Below are positions 1 to 5,849 of a stretch of 5,965 nt of DNA, one piece after another (the stretch's first letter is position 1; every line of letters starts with the position of its first letter). The notes below the pieces were generated by a model that worked only from the letters and a program-made list of their open reading frames with translations, ran no database searches and was not told the origin of the DNA. The translations under genes and the position numbers were made by a program. The stretch covers positions 1 through 5,965 of the forward strand of contig JAPWUY010000138.1 of the NCBI GenBank assembly GCA_028275295.1. The letters are read 5' to 3'. The stretch is from Thermodesulfobacteriota bacterium (GTDB lineage: Bacteria; Desulfobacterota; Desulfocorpusculales; Desulfocorpusculum).

Positions 1-103
1 CCTCGGCATAGGCACGGCCTCGCAACGCGGACGCACAGAGTGCGTCCCTCCGAGAAAACCGCCTTTCGCGTCATCTCCGGGCTTTCCCCCCAAGGCCCCT
101 CAC
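1..103 (-). repeat. Partial inverted copy of the 227-bp REP/BIME-like repeat unit
   Basis: The reverse complement of this stretch matches the repeat units at 5072-5849, from the GCCGAGG-like segment through the hairpin to the segment equivalent to GGGAGATGACG. A perfect 8-bp stem lies at 29-47 (GGACGCAC, loop AGA, GTGCGTCC). It has the same stem as the unit at 5623-5641, while its loop is the complement of the TCT loop in the other two units. The sequence CGCCTTTCGCG just after the hairpin most resembles the first unit of the right-hand array (around 5149-5159). Weaker similarity may continue to about 128. The copy is cut by the window edge, so its full extent is unknown. No protein is called here; the open frame starting near base 40 comes from the repeat and runs over the amidase gene in another frame. 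Confidence 0.85.
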
Positions 104-325
104 CTCGGCCTCGCCAACCAGCGGAGCCAATGGGAATGCCGGATCTTGGGCAGAAGCCTTGTGTGAACGAGACCTTTGTGTCTGGGAAGAAAAGACCTTC
201 TGTTTCAAGGAATTGGCTTTCCGGAGCTAAAAAATTTCGAGGTTTTGACCCGGATTGTGGCTTGATTCCAAAGAAATTTTTTGGTAAATACTCGGGAGTG
301 TGTCATTTGGGGGTTGAGGGGCCGG
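104..325. other. Intergenic region upstream of the amidase gene
   Basis: No gene is supported here. The first 25 or so bases may be a decayed edge of the inverted repeat. The remainder turns A/T-rich toward 228-290. A weak sigma-70-like pair, TTGATT at 262-267 and TAAATA at 285-290 with a 17-base spacer, would place transcription start beyond TTG 281 and so favour ATG 326 as the amidase start. The -10 match is poor (3 of 6), so this is only a suggestion. No terminator or riboswitch is seen. Confidence 0.4.
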
Positions 326-1741
326 ATGGTCTTTTTGATCGCCCACGCTTTGATCTCTCTTTTCCTCCTTTTCGAGGATGCGGCTTCTGGGGCATCATCA
401 GATGCAGTTGTAAGTGGACTAAGGCACTGGTCTTCTCCCAATTGCACGAGGATAGTCTTGGATCTTTCTCAGGAAGTTCCATTCAAGGAGTTTGTCTCTG
501 ACCAAGGATCGGTAGTGGAGATAGAGTTTCCAGGGGTGATCGGGCGAGGGACACCGGAAAGCCTCAAGGTCAAAGATGGGACCGTAGAGGAGGTGAGGCT
601 CAAGGCTTCTCAGAGAGGTTGGATCAGGCTTTGGCTCAAGAAGTCATCCTCCAAGTTGAAACACACGGCCTTCATGCTTCCCAGGGTCAATGGTAGGCCC
701 GTAAGGCTCATGATAGATGTGGAAAACCCCCAGGGCCGAGGGAAAGAGGCCCAGATGGAGGTCTTATCCCGAAAGGGGGAATCTCATTCCAGAAGGGCGG
801 AAAACTTAAGGCCCGGGCCTTCCCAAGGGGTTAAGGTGATAGTCATAGATCCAGGCCATGGAGGCGAGGATCCCGGAGCCATCGGAGCAACGGGCGTGAA
901 AGAGAAGGATGTGGTCCTGACAATATCTCAGAAGCTCCAAAGAGAGCTCGAGTCAACTGGAAAGTTTCGCGCGGTTCTCACGAGAAAGGGAGACTATTTC
1001 ATCCCCTTGAGAGATAGAGTGAGGGTAGCCCACGAATACAAGGCAGATCTCTTCATCAGCATTCACGCTGACTCCTCACCGAGGAGAGAGACCAGGGGAG
1101 CCTCCGTTTACTGCCTTTCCCTTTCGGGAGCCACAGATGAAGCGGCTCGGATATTGGCCGAGAAAGAGAACGCCTCTGACCTCATAGGCGGCGTGAGACT
1201 TACGGACGATCACGATGTCAACACCATACTCGTGGATCTTCTCCAGACCCAGACCATAAACGATAGTCTGAGGCTGGGCTCCGTTTTGCTCGACTCTCTG
1301 GGGCGGGTTCACCAAGTGAAGTTTTCAAACCCCAAGCAGGCTGGGTTCAGGGTGCTCAAGGCCCCGGATATTCCTTCGGTATTGGTGGAAGTGGGATTCC
1401 TCAGCAATCCTCAGGAGGAGCGTCTCCTTTCCAATGGCTCCTTCCAGGCCAGCCTGGTCAAAGCTCTGACATGTGGGGTGGCAAGCTTTCTGGGGGTAGA
1501 CCTGTCGCAAGGCCCAGTTTTGACGAGATCCTCCTCAGAGGGCAATTGGCCTTCATGGAGAAGAGGTCCCTCTCACACAAGGGGTGGAGAGGAGAAGGTC
1601 AAAGAGCACGTGGTCGAACCTGGCCAGACCCTCTCCCACATAGCTTCCATATATGGGAGGAGGGTCGAGGACCTCCAAGCTGCAAACGGCATAAAGGACC
1701 CCTCTCGCCTGAGGCCGGGCCAGAGGATAGTGGTCCCTTGA
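326..1741 (+). CDS. N-acetylmuramoyl-L-alanine amidase with AMIN and LysM domains (AmiC-like)
   Basis: A zinc-dependent amidase that cleaves the bond between N-acetylmuramic acid and the L-Ala of the stem peptide, in the periplasm, typically for daughter-cell separation. Numbered from ATG 326 (471 aa): a hydrophobic secretion signal at 1-23; an AMIN domain at about 29-133, which targets AmiC-type enzymes to the envelope or septum; an Amidase_3 domain at about 170-390; a linker; and a C-terminal LysM domain at about 426-470, a peptidoglycan-binding module. Expected zinc ligands are His178 (DPGHGG), Glu193 and His247 (SIHAD); the catalytic Glu is Glu355 (VEVGFLSN). All are present. ATG 326 is preferred because GAGGGG lies at 316-321. 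The frame also opens at TTG 281, which would add 15 residues and give the signal a positively charged n-region that the ATG version lacks, but no ribosome binding site precedes it. The gene converges on the radical SAM gene with a 9-base gap. Function is well supported; the start is not settled. Confidence 0.93.
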   Translation: MVFLIAHALISLFLLFEDAASGASSDAVVSGLRHWSSPNCTRIVLDLSQEVPFKEFVSDQGSVVEIEFPGVIGRGTPESLKVKDGTVEEVRLKASQRGWIRLWLKKSSSKLKHTAFMLPRVNGRPVRLMIDVENPQGRGKEAQMEVLSRKGESHSRRAENLRPGPSQGVKVIVIDPGHGGEDPGAIGATGVKEKDVVLTISQKLQRELESTGKFRAVLTRKGDYFIPLRDRVRVAHEYKADLFISIHADSSPRRETRGASVYCLSLSGATDEAARILAEKENASDLIGGVRLTDDHDVNTILVDLLQTQTINDSLRLGSVLLDSLGRVHQVKFSNPKQAGFRVLKAPDIPSVLVEVGFLSNPQEERLLSNGSFQASLVKALTCGVASFLGVDLSQGPVLTRSSSEGNWPSWRRGPSHTRGGEEKVKEHVVEPGQTLSHIASIYGRRVEDLQAANGIKDPSRLRPGQRIVVP

Positions 1742-1750
1742 GATCGAGCC

Positions 1751-2689
1751 TCAAAAGAGCCTGAACACTCTCGCCCTGACCCTGTCGTCCAGTCTGTGGA
1801 GCCCAACTGAGCGGGCTGCTTCCAGGGCTTCCTCGTACTCTTGTCTCGAGATCCTTCTGGAGAGGTCCGGATGAAGGTGGGCTTCCCCGCAAGGCCTCCA
1901 CTGATCCATTATGTTCACGTAAGTGTTCGGGGAGATCTCATCTGCCAGGTACTTCATCACCTGGGGAGTCTGGGCGAGCCCGTGGGGCATGACTAGATGG
2001 CGGACAAGAAGTCCCCTGTACGCTATCCCCCTCTCATCCAGGAGAAGGTCTCCAACTTGTCTGTGCATCTCCTTGACAGCCTCCCTCACAACCTCCGGGT
2101 AGTCGGGAGCCTTGCAAAAACGTTTGGCAACTTGAGGATCCATGAACTTGATATCCGGCATGTAGATGTCGAAGACATCCTCCAGGAGCCTCAGGGTCTC
2201 GACCTTATCGTACCCGCCAGTGTTGTACACCAGGGGCACTCTGAGCCCAAGTTCTATTGCGACTGGAAGCGCCTCGAGGATCTGGGGCACCACGTGGGAG
2301 GGGGTTACGAAATTCACATTGTGACAGCCCCAGTTCTGAAGTTGTACCATCATTCTTCCCAGGATTTGGGGCCCCACCTCGTCTCCCATCCCCTGATGAC
2401 TTATCTCGTAATTCTGGCAAAAGACGCAAAGGAGGTTGCAATGGGTGAAAAAGATGGTTCCAGACCCCCCTGTCCCCACAAGGGGGCTTTCCTCCCCGAA
2501 GTGGGGATTGTAACTCGAGACAACGGCGTATCTCCCTGTTCGACAGAAGCCCTTCTCCCCCTTTGTTCTGTCCACACCGCACTCTCTCGGGCAGAGCTCG
2601 CAGTGGGTGAGCCTCGAGAGGGCCTCATCCACTCTTCTTTGGAGTAAACCTTGGGCATGTAGCTTGAGATAGCTCGGCTCTTGGCCCAT
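1751..2689 (-). CDS. PflX-type radical SAM protein (COG1313 family)
   Basis: A radical S-adenosylmethionine enzyme of 312 aa related to pyruvate formate-lyase activating enzymes; the substrate of this family is not established. The radical SAM cluster motif CxxxCxxC is at Cys84, Cys88 and Cys91 (THCNLLCVFCQN). Upstream, a second cysteine set at Cys30, Cys33, Cys37 and Cys49 (CELCPREC...GFC) is typical of the PflX-like group and may hold another metal site. The glycine-rich GTGGSGTIFF strand precedes the cluster loop, and a TIM-barrel-like core follows (NFVTPSH at 126-132, YNTGGYD at 155-161, YMPDIKF at 176-182). It differs from the AmmeMemoRadiSam enzymes in the sequence between the two cysteine sets. 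ATG 2689 is preceded by GGGGAG with a 5-6 base spacer. The gene is monocistronic by position: convergent with the amidase, divergent from the lipoprotein gene. Length is normal for the family. Confidence 0.88.
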   Translation of the reverse strand: MGQEPSYLKLHAQGLLQRRVDEALSRLTHCELCPRECGVDRTKGEKGFCRTGRYAVVSSYNPHFGEESPLVGTGGSGTIFFTHCNLLCVFCQNYEISHQGMGDEVGPQILGRMMVQLQNWGCHNVNFVTPSHVVPQILEALPVAIELGLRVPLVYNTGGYDKVETLRLLEDVFDIYMPDIKFMDPQVAKRFCKAPDYPEVVREAVKEMHRQVGDLLLDERGIAYRGLLVRHLVMPHGLAQTPQVMKYLADEISPNTYVNIMDQWRPCGEAHLHPDLSRRISRQEYEEALEAARSVGLHRLDDRVRARVFRLF

Positions 2690-2723
2690 ATGAACTCCCC
2701 TTGTCTTTGCTAGCCCTTCGTGT

Positions 2724-2753
2724 AATATAATCCGCCCTCCTGTCCCAGGGCAA
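2724..2753 (-). promoter_or_regulatory. Candidate sigma-70 promoter of the radical SAM gene
   Basis: Read on the minus strand, TTGCCC (complement of 2748-2753) and TATATT (complement of 2724-2729) are separated by 18 bases. They match the -35 and -10 consensus at 4 and 5 of 6 positions, and the -10 lies about 35 bases upstream of the ATG at 2689. No operator-like site is apparent. Pattern match only. Confidence 0.4.
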
Positions 2754-3020
2754 CTGAAGACGGGCTGTCAGGGGAGAGGATAAGTCGAGGATAATTGGCG
2801 CATGCGAGGACGGCCATATTCAAGCTGCCTCCTCGAGGTCGGACAGATTTGGATTACTCCCCGATCCCATGAAGCATTTCCCTCCAGTTTGCTTCGCCCG
2901 AGCTCGAGGTTAAAGTTTTTCTGAAAAACTCCGATAAGGCAAAAGGGGCCCGAGAGGAAAGAAGGGGGGCGAGACATAGGGCGAGAGAAATCAGGATGAA
3001 CAGTTTGCAGGGGTTTCAAT
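2754..3020. other. Intergenic region upstream of the Hint lipoprotein gene
   Basis: This stretch separates two divergent genes, and I see no gene in it. It contains a purine-rich run at about 2940-2990, the hairpin at 2914-2930, and the ribosome binding sequence for the lipoprotein gene (AGGGG at 3009-3013, 7 bases before TTG 3021). A 12-codon frame (ATG 2996 to TAG 3032-3034) overlaps the lipoprotein start in another frame; it has no strong ribosome binding site. No convincing plus-strand promoter was found, although the lipoprotein gene must be served from here or from outside the visible consensus. Confidence 0.4.
2914..2930. other. Short A/T-rich inverted repeat
   Basis: AGTTTTT and AAAAACT form a perfect 7-bp inverted repeat around a CTG loop, about 90 bases upstream of the lipoprotein start. 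It could be a small regulator site or a weak hairpin. With so few G-C pairs and no following T-run it is not a convincing terminator in either direction. Confidence 0.4.
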
Positions 3021-3848
3021 TTGAGAGGGGGTAGCACAGTAGGGGGTAAAAGCACGAGAAGTGACAAGAGGTCTTTCAAGTCGCCGACATGGAGGCAGTT
3101 TTTTCTCTTAGTCGTCGGGGTTTGCATGGGCGGGCTGGTATCGGGTTGCGGCCTTCTGGATCCGCCGCCAGGATACCGAGCGACAATAGACGATGAAATA
3201 GACAACCTGAAAAGTAAGATTGACGACTTGGCAGTGCAGCGTGCCTATTGGGTCATCTTGAAGTCCAATCCCGACCTTGCTATCAAAGCCCGTGAAAGGA
3301 TTGAGGCAATAGACAGGCGCCTTGAAGAGCTCCACGTAGAGCTTGCCAAGCTGGAAGCTGAAAGGGAGGCACGAAAGCGAAAAGCGGAAAGGGCCCAGTC
3401 TTTGAGCCCGGGACCTACCCCCGATGCGACAGGCGGTTGTTTCACGCCCGATACGCGGATTCTCCTTCCGGATGGGGTAACGAACATCGCCGCCATGAAT
3501 GTTGACGATGAACTGGTCGCTTACGACGAGGCTACGGGTGAAATGACCCCGAGGCCAGTTGTCCAGACTTACCGGTTTCCGGCGAATCACTACTTCGTCA
3601 TCAACGGTGAGATCAGAGTCACTGCCACGCACAGATTCCTCACGAACAGGGGTTGGGTGAGGGTCAAAGACTTGGAGATTGGCGACTTGCTCAGGACATC
3701 GGAGGGATGGGTTTCCCTCGAGAGCAAGGAGTTCGTCGAGGCCAATCTCGAAGTGTTCAACCTGGAGGTGGCCACAAACCACCACTTCTTCGTAGTGGGG
3801 GAGAAACACTCCTATCTCGTCCACAATTGCGGTGGTGGGGGTAAATAG
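3021..3848 (+). CDS. Lipoprotein with a C-terminal Hint (intein-like) domain and no toxin
   Basis: A 275-aa predicted lipoprotein. A long basic n-region (1-26) and a hydrophobic stretch (27-41) lead to the lipobox LVSGC, with lipidated Cys43. Residues 54-126 are strongly charged and likely helical or coiled-coil. A Hint domain fills 140-269: Cys140 (GGCFTPDTRILL) as first nucleophile, the block B TATH motif at 201-204, a GDLL segment near 221, and the terminal His268-Asn269 followed by Cys270. It is about 130 aa, without an endonuclease insert. It most resembles the PT-HINT domains that release C-terminal toxins in polymorphic toxin systems, yet only Cys-Gly4-Lys follows the Asn before the stop. 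All residues needed for full splicing appear present; if it spliced, the product would end in GG joined to CGGGGK. Cleavage or transfer of the lipid-anchored N-part is the alternative. TTG 3021 is the only usual start codon between the upstream TGA (2997-2999) and the signal peptide. The domain call is firm; the role is unknown. Confidence 0.85.
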   Translation: MRGGSTVGGKSTRSDKRSFKSPTWRQFFLLVVGVCMGGLVSGCGLLDPPPGYRATIDDEIDNLKSKIDDLAVQRAYWVILKSNPDLAIKARERIEAIDRRLEELHVELAKLEAEREARKRKAERAQSLSPGPTPDATGGCFTPDTRILLPDGVTNIAAMNVDDELVAYDEATGEMTPRPVVQTYRFPANHYFVINGEIRVTATHRFLTNRGWVRVKDLEIGDLLRTSEGWVSLESKEFVEANLEVFNLEVATNHHFFVVGEKHSYLVHNCGGGGK

Positions 3849-3872
3849 ACTAAAGCATAACTCCTTGTGAAT

Positions 3873-3907
3873 GCGCGTCCGCCGACTAGGCGGGCGCGCT
3901 TCTTTTT
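3873..3907 (+). terminator. Rho-independent terminator after the Hint lipoprotein gene
   Basis: An 11-bp stem, GCGCGTCCGCC (3873-3883) with GGCGGGCGCGC (3889-3899), contains one G-U pair and a GACTA loop. It is followed by TTCTTTTT at 3900-3907. It starts 25 bases after the stop codon at 3846-3848, so the lipoprotein transcript ends here and the short C-terminal tail is not the result of a lost in-frame downstream part. Confidence 0.9.
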
Positions 3908-3944
3908 GGAAATGGCTTTCGAGTTTGGAGTGGTCGGTATAGCA

Positions 3945-3972
3945 TTGTTTCGTGGTCTGCGGATTTCATAAT
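3945..3972 (+). promoter_or_regulatory. Weak candidate promoter for the PrmA-like gene
   Basis: TTGTTT at 3945-3950 and CATAAT at 3967-3972 are 16 bases apart and sit between the terminator and the GTG start at 4073. The -10 matches 5 of 6 consensus bases and the -35 only 3 of 6. A separate promoter is expected here because the strong terminator at 3873-3907 isolates this gene from the one upstream. Confidence 0.3.
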
Positions 3973-4072
3973 GAGGGTGCCCTTTTTTCAGTGAGCCTTC
4001 TCTGTGAGATAATTGGGCCTGCTATCCTAAGGGAACCGAGGGCGAGGTTAGGCTTGCTGAGGGAGATGGAAG

Positions 4073-4924
4073 GTGGGAAGTCCTTACAAGGATCTCTACA
4101 TCTACGAGGTGAGAGGGATCCTCGATAGGGTTCCGGAATCTTGGAGGGAGAGGGGCTATCTTGGCTGCTGGTATGAGGGTGGCTACTCGTTTCTCTTTTT
4201 CTCGTGTCCTTCCAAAGAATTTGTTTTGAGGGAGCTTCCTTCTCTGGGCGATTTTTCCTTGAGGACTGAGACATCGATTCCCTACGAGCAGTGGGAGGCA
4301 GGTGTTCCCTTGGGGGCTTTTCGGGTGGGGAGCTTCTGGATAGCTCCTCCATGGGAGATGGAGCCATCGCCTGAGGTCCTTGTTATAGATCCTGGGGTGA
4401 GCTTTGGATCTGGGTTTCATGACTCCACAAGGGGATGCCTTCATCTTCTCCTGGAGCTTTTTGGGGAGAAAAGGCCCGAGAAGGTTCTGGATTTGGGGAC
4501 TGGGTCCGGGATTTTGGCCCTTTTTGCCTTGAAGCTTGGTGCCAAAAAGGCCATCTGTGTGGACTGTCAGCCCATTGCCGTTGAGGCTGCTTTGGCCAAT
4601 GGGAGAAGGAATTTTATGGAGGAGAGGATGGAGGTTGTGCTGGGCGATGCCATCGAATGGGCATCCATCGAGGCCGATCTCCTCTTGGCGAATCTCCATC
4701 TGGAGCTAATAGTGAGGCTCCTCGAGAAACCAGGATTTCCACGCGCAAGGTGGTGCATTCTATCGGGATTTGTGGGAGGACAATGGGAGCTGATCTTGGA
4801 GAAAGCGAAGGGTAGATCCCTGGAGTTGGTCTCAAAAAGGTGGGAAGGGGACTTTTGCTCCCTGCTATTGGAGAGGAGGAATTGCTCGGTAACCTTAGGG
4901 GAAGATCCGGAGATGACCCCTTAG
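4073..4924 (+). CDS. prmA: PrmA-like methyltransferase (ribosomal protein L11 methyltransferase family)
   Basis: A class I SAM-dependent methyltransferase of 283 aa. PrmA enzymes methylate lysine side chains and the N-terminus of ribosomal protein L11 in the cytoplasm. The family signature DPGVSFGSGFHDST is at 106-119 (usual form DPGxAFGTGxHxTT). SAM motif I is VLDLGTGSG at 138-146, the acidic ribose-binding residue is Asp164 (CVDCQPIAV), and motif IV is LLLANLHLE at 203-211, where family members usually have a VANI-type sequence. The N-terminal 100 residues correspond to the L11-binding domain but are poorly conserved. GTG 4073 is the start: GGGAGA at 4061-4066 is 6 bases upstream, a TGA stop in frame at 4058-4060 excludes an earlier start, and no ATG occurs until residue 96. 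The gene stands alone between a terminator and the repeat array. Family assignment is good; L11 as the actual substrate is inferred. Confidence 0.85.
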   Translation: MGSPYKDLYIYEVRGILDRVPESWRERGYLGCWYEGGYSFLFFSCPSKEFVLRELPSLGDFSLRTETSIPYEQWEAGVPLGAFRVGSFWIAPPWEMEPSPEVLVIDPGVSFGSGFHDSTRGCLHLLLELFGEKRPEKVLDLGTGSGILALFALKLGAKKAICVDCQPIAVEAALANGRRNFMEERMEVVLGDAIEWASIEADLLLANLHLELIVRLLEKPGFPRARWCILSGFVGGQWELILEKAKGRSLELVSKRWEGDFCSLLLERRNCSVTLGEDPEMTP

Positions 4925-4938
4925 AGGGAAAAGACACC

Positions 4939-5071
4939 GGGGAGGGAGGTCCTTCGCGCGCGAGCCTTGTATGGCCGGGCCGAAACCCAGAAATCGCGAT
5001 GGGTGGGAAGATTGCCAGGGGCCCGGTGCGTTTCATGTGGAAATTTTGGGGTCCAACCAAGGCCTTTCATG
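4939..5071 (+). repeat. Degenerate partial repeat unit at the left edge of the array
   Basis: This stretch aligns loosely with the latter part of a repeat unit. GGAGGGA at 4941-4947 is 224 bases before the same heptamer at 5165-5171, close to the array period of 227. The GTATGGCCGGGCCGA and CATGTGGAAATTTTGGGG segments resemble parts of later units. The hairpin itself has decayed; only the palindrome TCGCGCGCGA (4954-4963) remains near its expected place. It begins about 15 bases after the prmA-like stop, so any terminator of that gene may lie in repeat DNA. No T-tailed hairpin is visible. Confidence 0.45.
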
Positions 5072-5293
5072 GCGGGCGTGCGGAGCCCGCCCCTCCGCGG
5101 GGGGTTCCGAGCTAGGATGGCCTTCCGGCGAAAGCCCTGGCATAACGCGAAAGGCGATTTTCTCGGAGGGACGCGGTCTCCGCGCCCGCAGTGCCAGGCC
5201 GTACCCAAACCGAGGCACGACATGGTTAACGGGGGCAAACGAACGCCCGGTTTCCTAAGGGGGCGACCCCTCGATCCAAGCAAAGTCCCGTTA
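5072..5293 (+). repeat. Repeat unit 1 of the BIME-like array (diverged, 222 bp)
   Basis: The unit begins with a forward REP-like element (5072-5099): GCGGGC at 5072-5077 pairs with GCCCGC at 5085-5090, then CCCTCCG. It has a reverse-oriented element at 5164-5190 with stem GGACGCGG / CCGCGCCC, which carries one A-C mismatch (5171 with 5185). It is the most diverged of the recognisable units. The segment after the first element reads GGGGGGTTCCGAGCTAGG instead of GGGGTGGGCTATCC, so the second alternative stem seen in later units is lost. Confidence 0.85.
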
Positions 5294-5520
5294 GCGGGCG
5301 TGCGGAGCCCGCCCCTCCGCGGGGTGGGCTATCCAAGCTAGAACGGTTTTGCGCGGAAATCCGGGAGATGACGCCGGGGTGCGGTTTTCTCGGAGGGACG
5401 CGGTCTCCGCGTCCGCATTGCAAGGCCGTACGGGAGCCGAGGCATAGCAAGATCATCGGGGGCAAACTAACGCCCGGGGGCCTAATGGGGCGATCCCCCG
5501 GTGGAGGCAAAGTCTCCCTA
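5294..5520 (+). repeat. Repeat unit 2 of the BIME-like array (227 bp)
   Basis: The forward REP-like element is at 5294-5320 and the reverse one at 5391-5417. The first can fold in two ways: GCGGGC with GCCCGC (5294-5312), or AGCCCGCCCC (5306-5315) with GGGGTGGGCT (5321-5330), a 10-bp stem with one G-U and a TCCGC loop. The second forms a perfect 8-bp stem at 5396-5414 (GGACGCGG, TCT, CCGCGTCC). The core 5294-5467 is about 94% identical to unit 3, while the last 53 bases are only about 62% identical. Confidence 0.92.
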
Positions 5521-5747
5521 GGGGGCGTGCGGAGCCCGCCCCTCCGCGGGGTGGGCTATCCAAGCTAGAACGGCCTTGCGGGGAAATCCGGGAGATGACG
5601 CCGGGGTGCGGTTTTCTCGGAGGGACGCACTCCGTGCGTCCGCGTTGCGAGGCCGTACGGGAGCCGAGGCATAGCAAGATCATCGGGGGCAAACGAATAC
5701 ATGGTGGCCGAATGGGGACATGCTCCGGCGAGGCCAATTTCGCCGTT
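5521..5747 (+). repeat. Repeat unit 3 of the BIME-like array (227 bp)
   Basis: This unit has the same architecture and exact length as unit 2. Its second hairpin, at 5623-5641, reads GGACGCAC, TCC, GTGCGTCC: two base pairs differ from unit 2 and both partners changed in each, so the stem is kept. The 10-bp alternative stem lies at 5533-5557. The 5' end GGGGGC breaks one pair of the GCGGGC stem. Open frames of 66 codons in units 2 and 3 are explained by the low stop-codon content of the repeat. Confidence 0.92.
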
Positions 5748-5849
5748 GCGGGCGTGCGGAGCCCGCCCCTCCGCGGGGTGGGCTATCCAAGCTAGAACGG
5801 TTTTGCGCGGAAATCCGGGAGATGACGCCGGGGTGCGGTTTTCTCGGAG
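5748..5849 (+). repeat. Truncated final repeat unit
   Basis: Identical in layout to units 2 and 3 for its first 102 bases, including the 10-bp stem at 5760-5784 and the TTTTCTCGGAG segment. It then stops exactly where the GGACGC hairpin should begin (expected near 5850). The following sequence is unrelated. The break at the hairpin foot looks like a real element boundary, not gradual decay. Confidence 0.9.

Noticed and set aside
40..501. Plus-strand open frame starting in the left repeat.
   Set aside because: It begins in repeat DNA and overlaps the well-supported amidase gene in another frame; its translation has no recognisable domain.
1997..2647. Long plus-strand open frame of 216 codons.
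   Set aside because: It is antisense to the radical SAM gene, whose family motifs are unambiguous.
3849..4072. Lost or frameshifted toxin domain downstream of the Hint domain.
   Set aside because: A strong terminator lies at 3873-3907, and only about 220 bases separate the stop from the next gene; no frame there gives a plausible continuation.
5368..5795. Two 66-codon open frames (5368-5568 and 5595-5795) with near-identical starts and ends, suggesting a small duplicated gene.
   Set aside because: They lie wholly in repeat units. In the 53-base variable part the 20 differences fall 5, 8 and 7 on codon positions 1, 2 and 3, with no third-position excess. No ribosome binding site recurs with purpose, and the unit length of 227 is not a multiple of three.
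5072..5849. CRISPR array, because conserved cores alternate with variable segments.
   Set aside because: The conserved core is 174 bp, far longer than a CRISPR repeat. The variable segments are still homologous at about 62%, and no cas genes are present.
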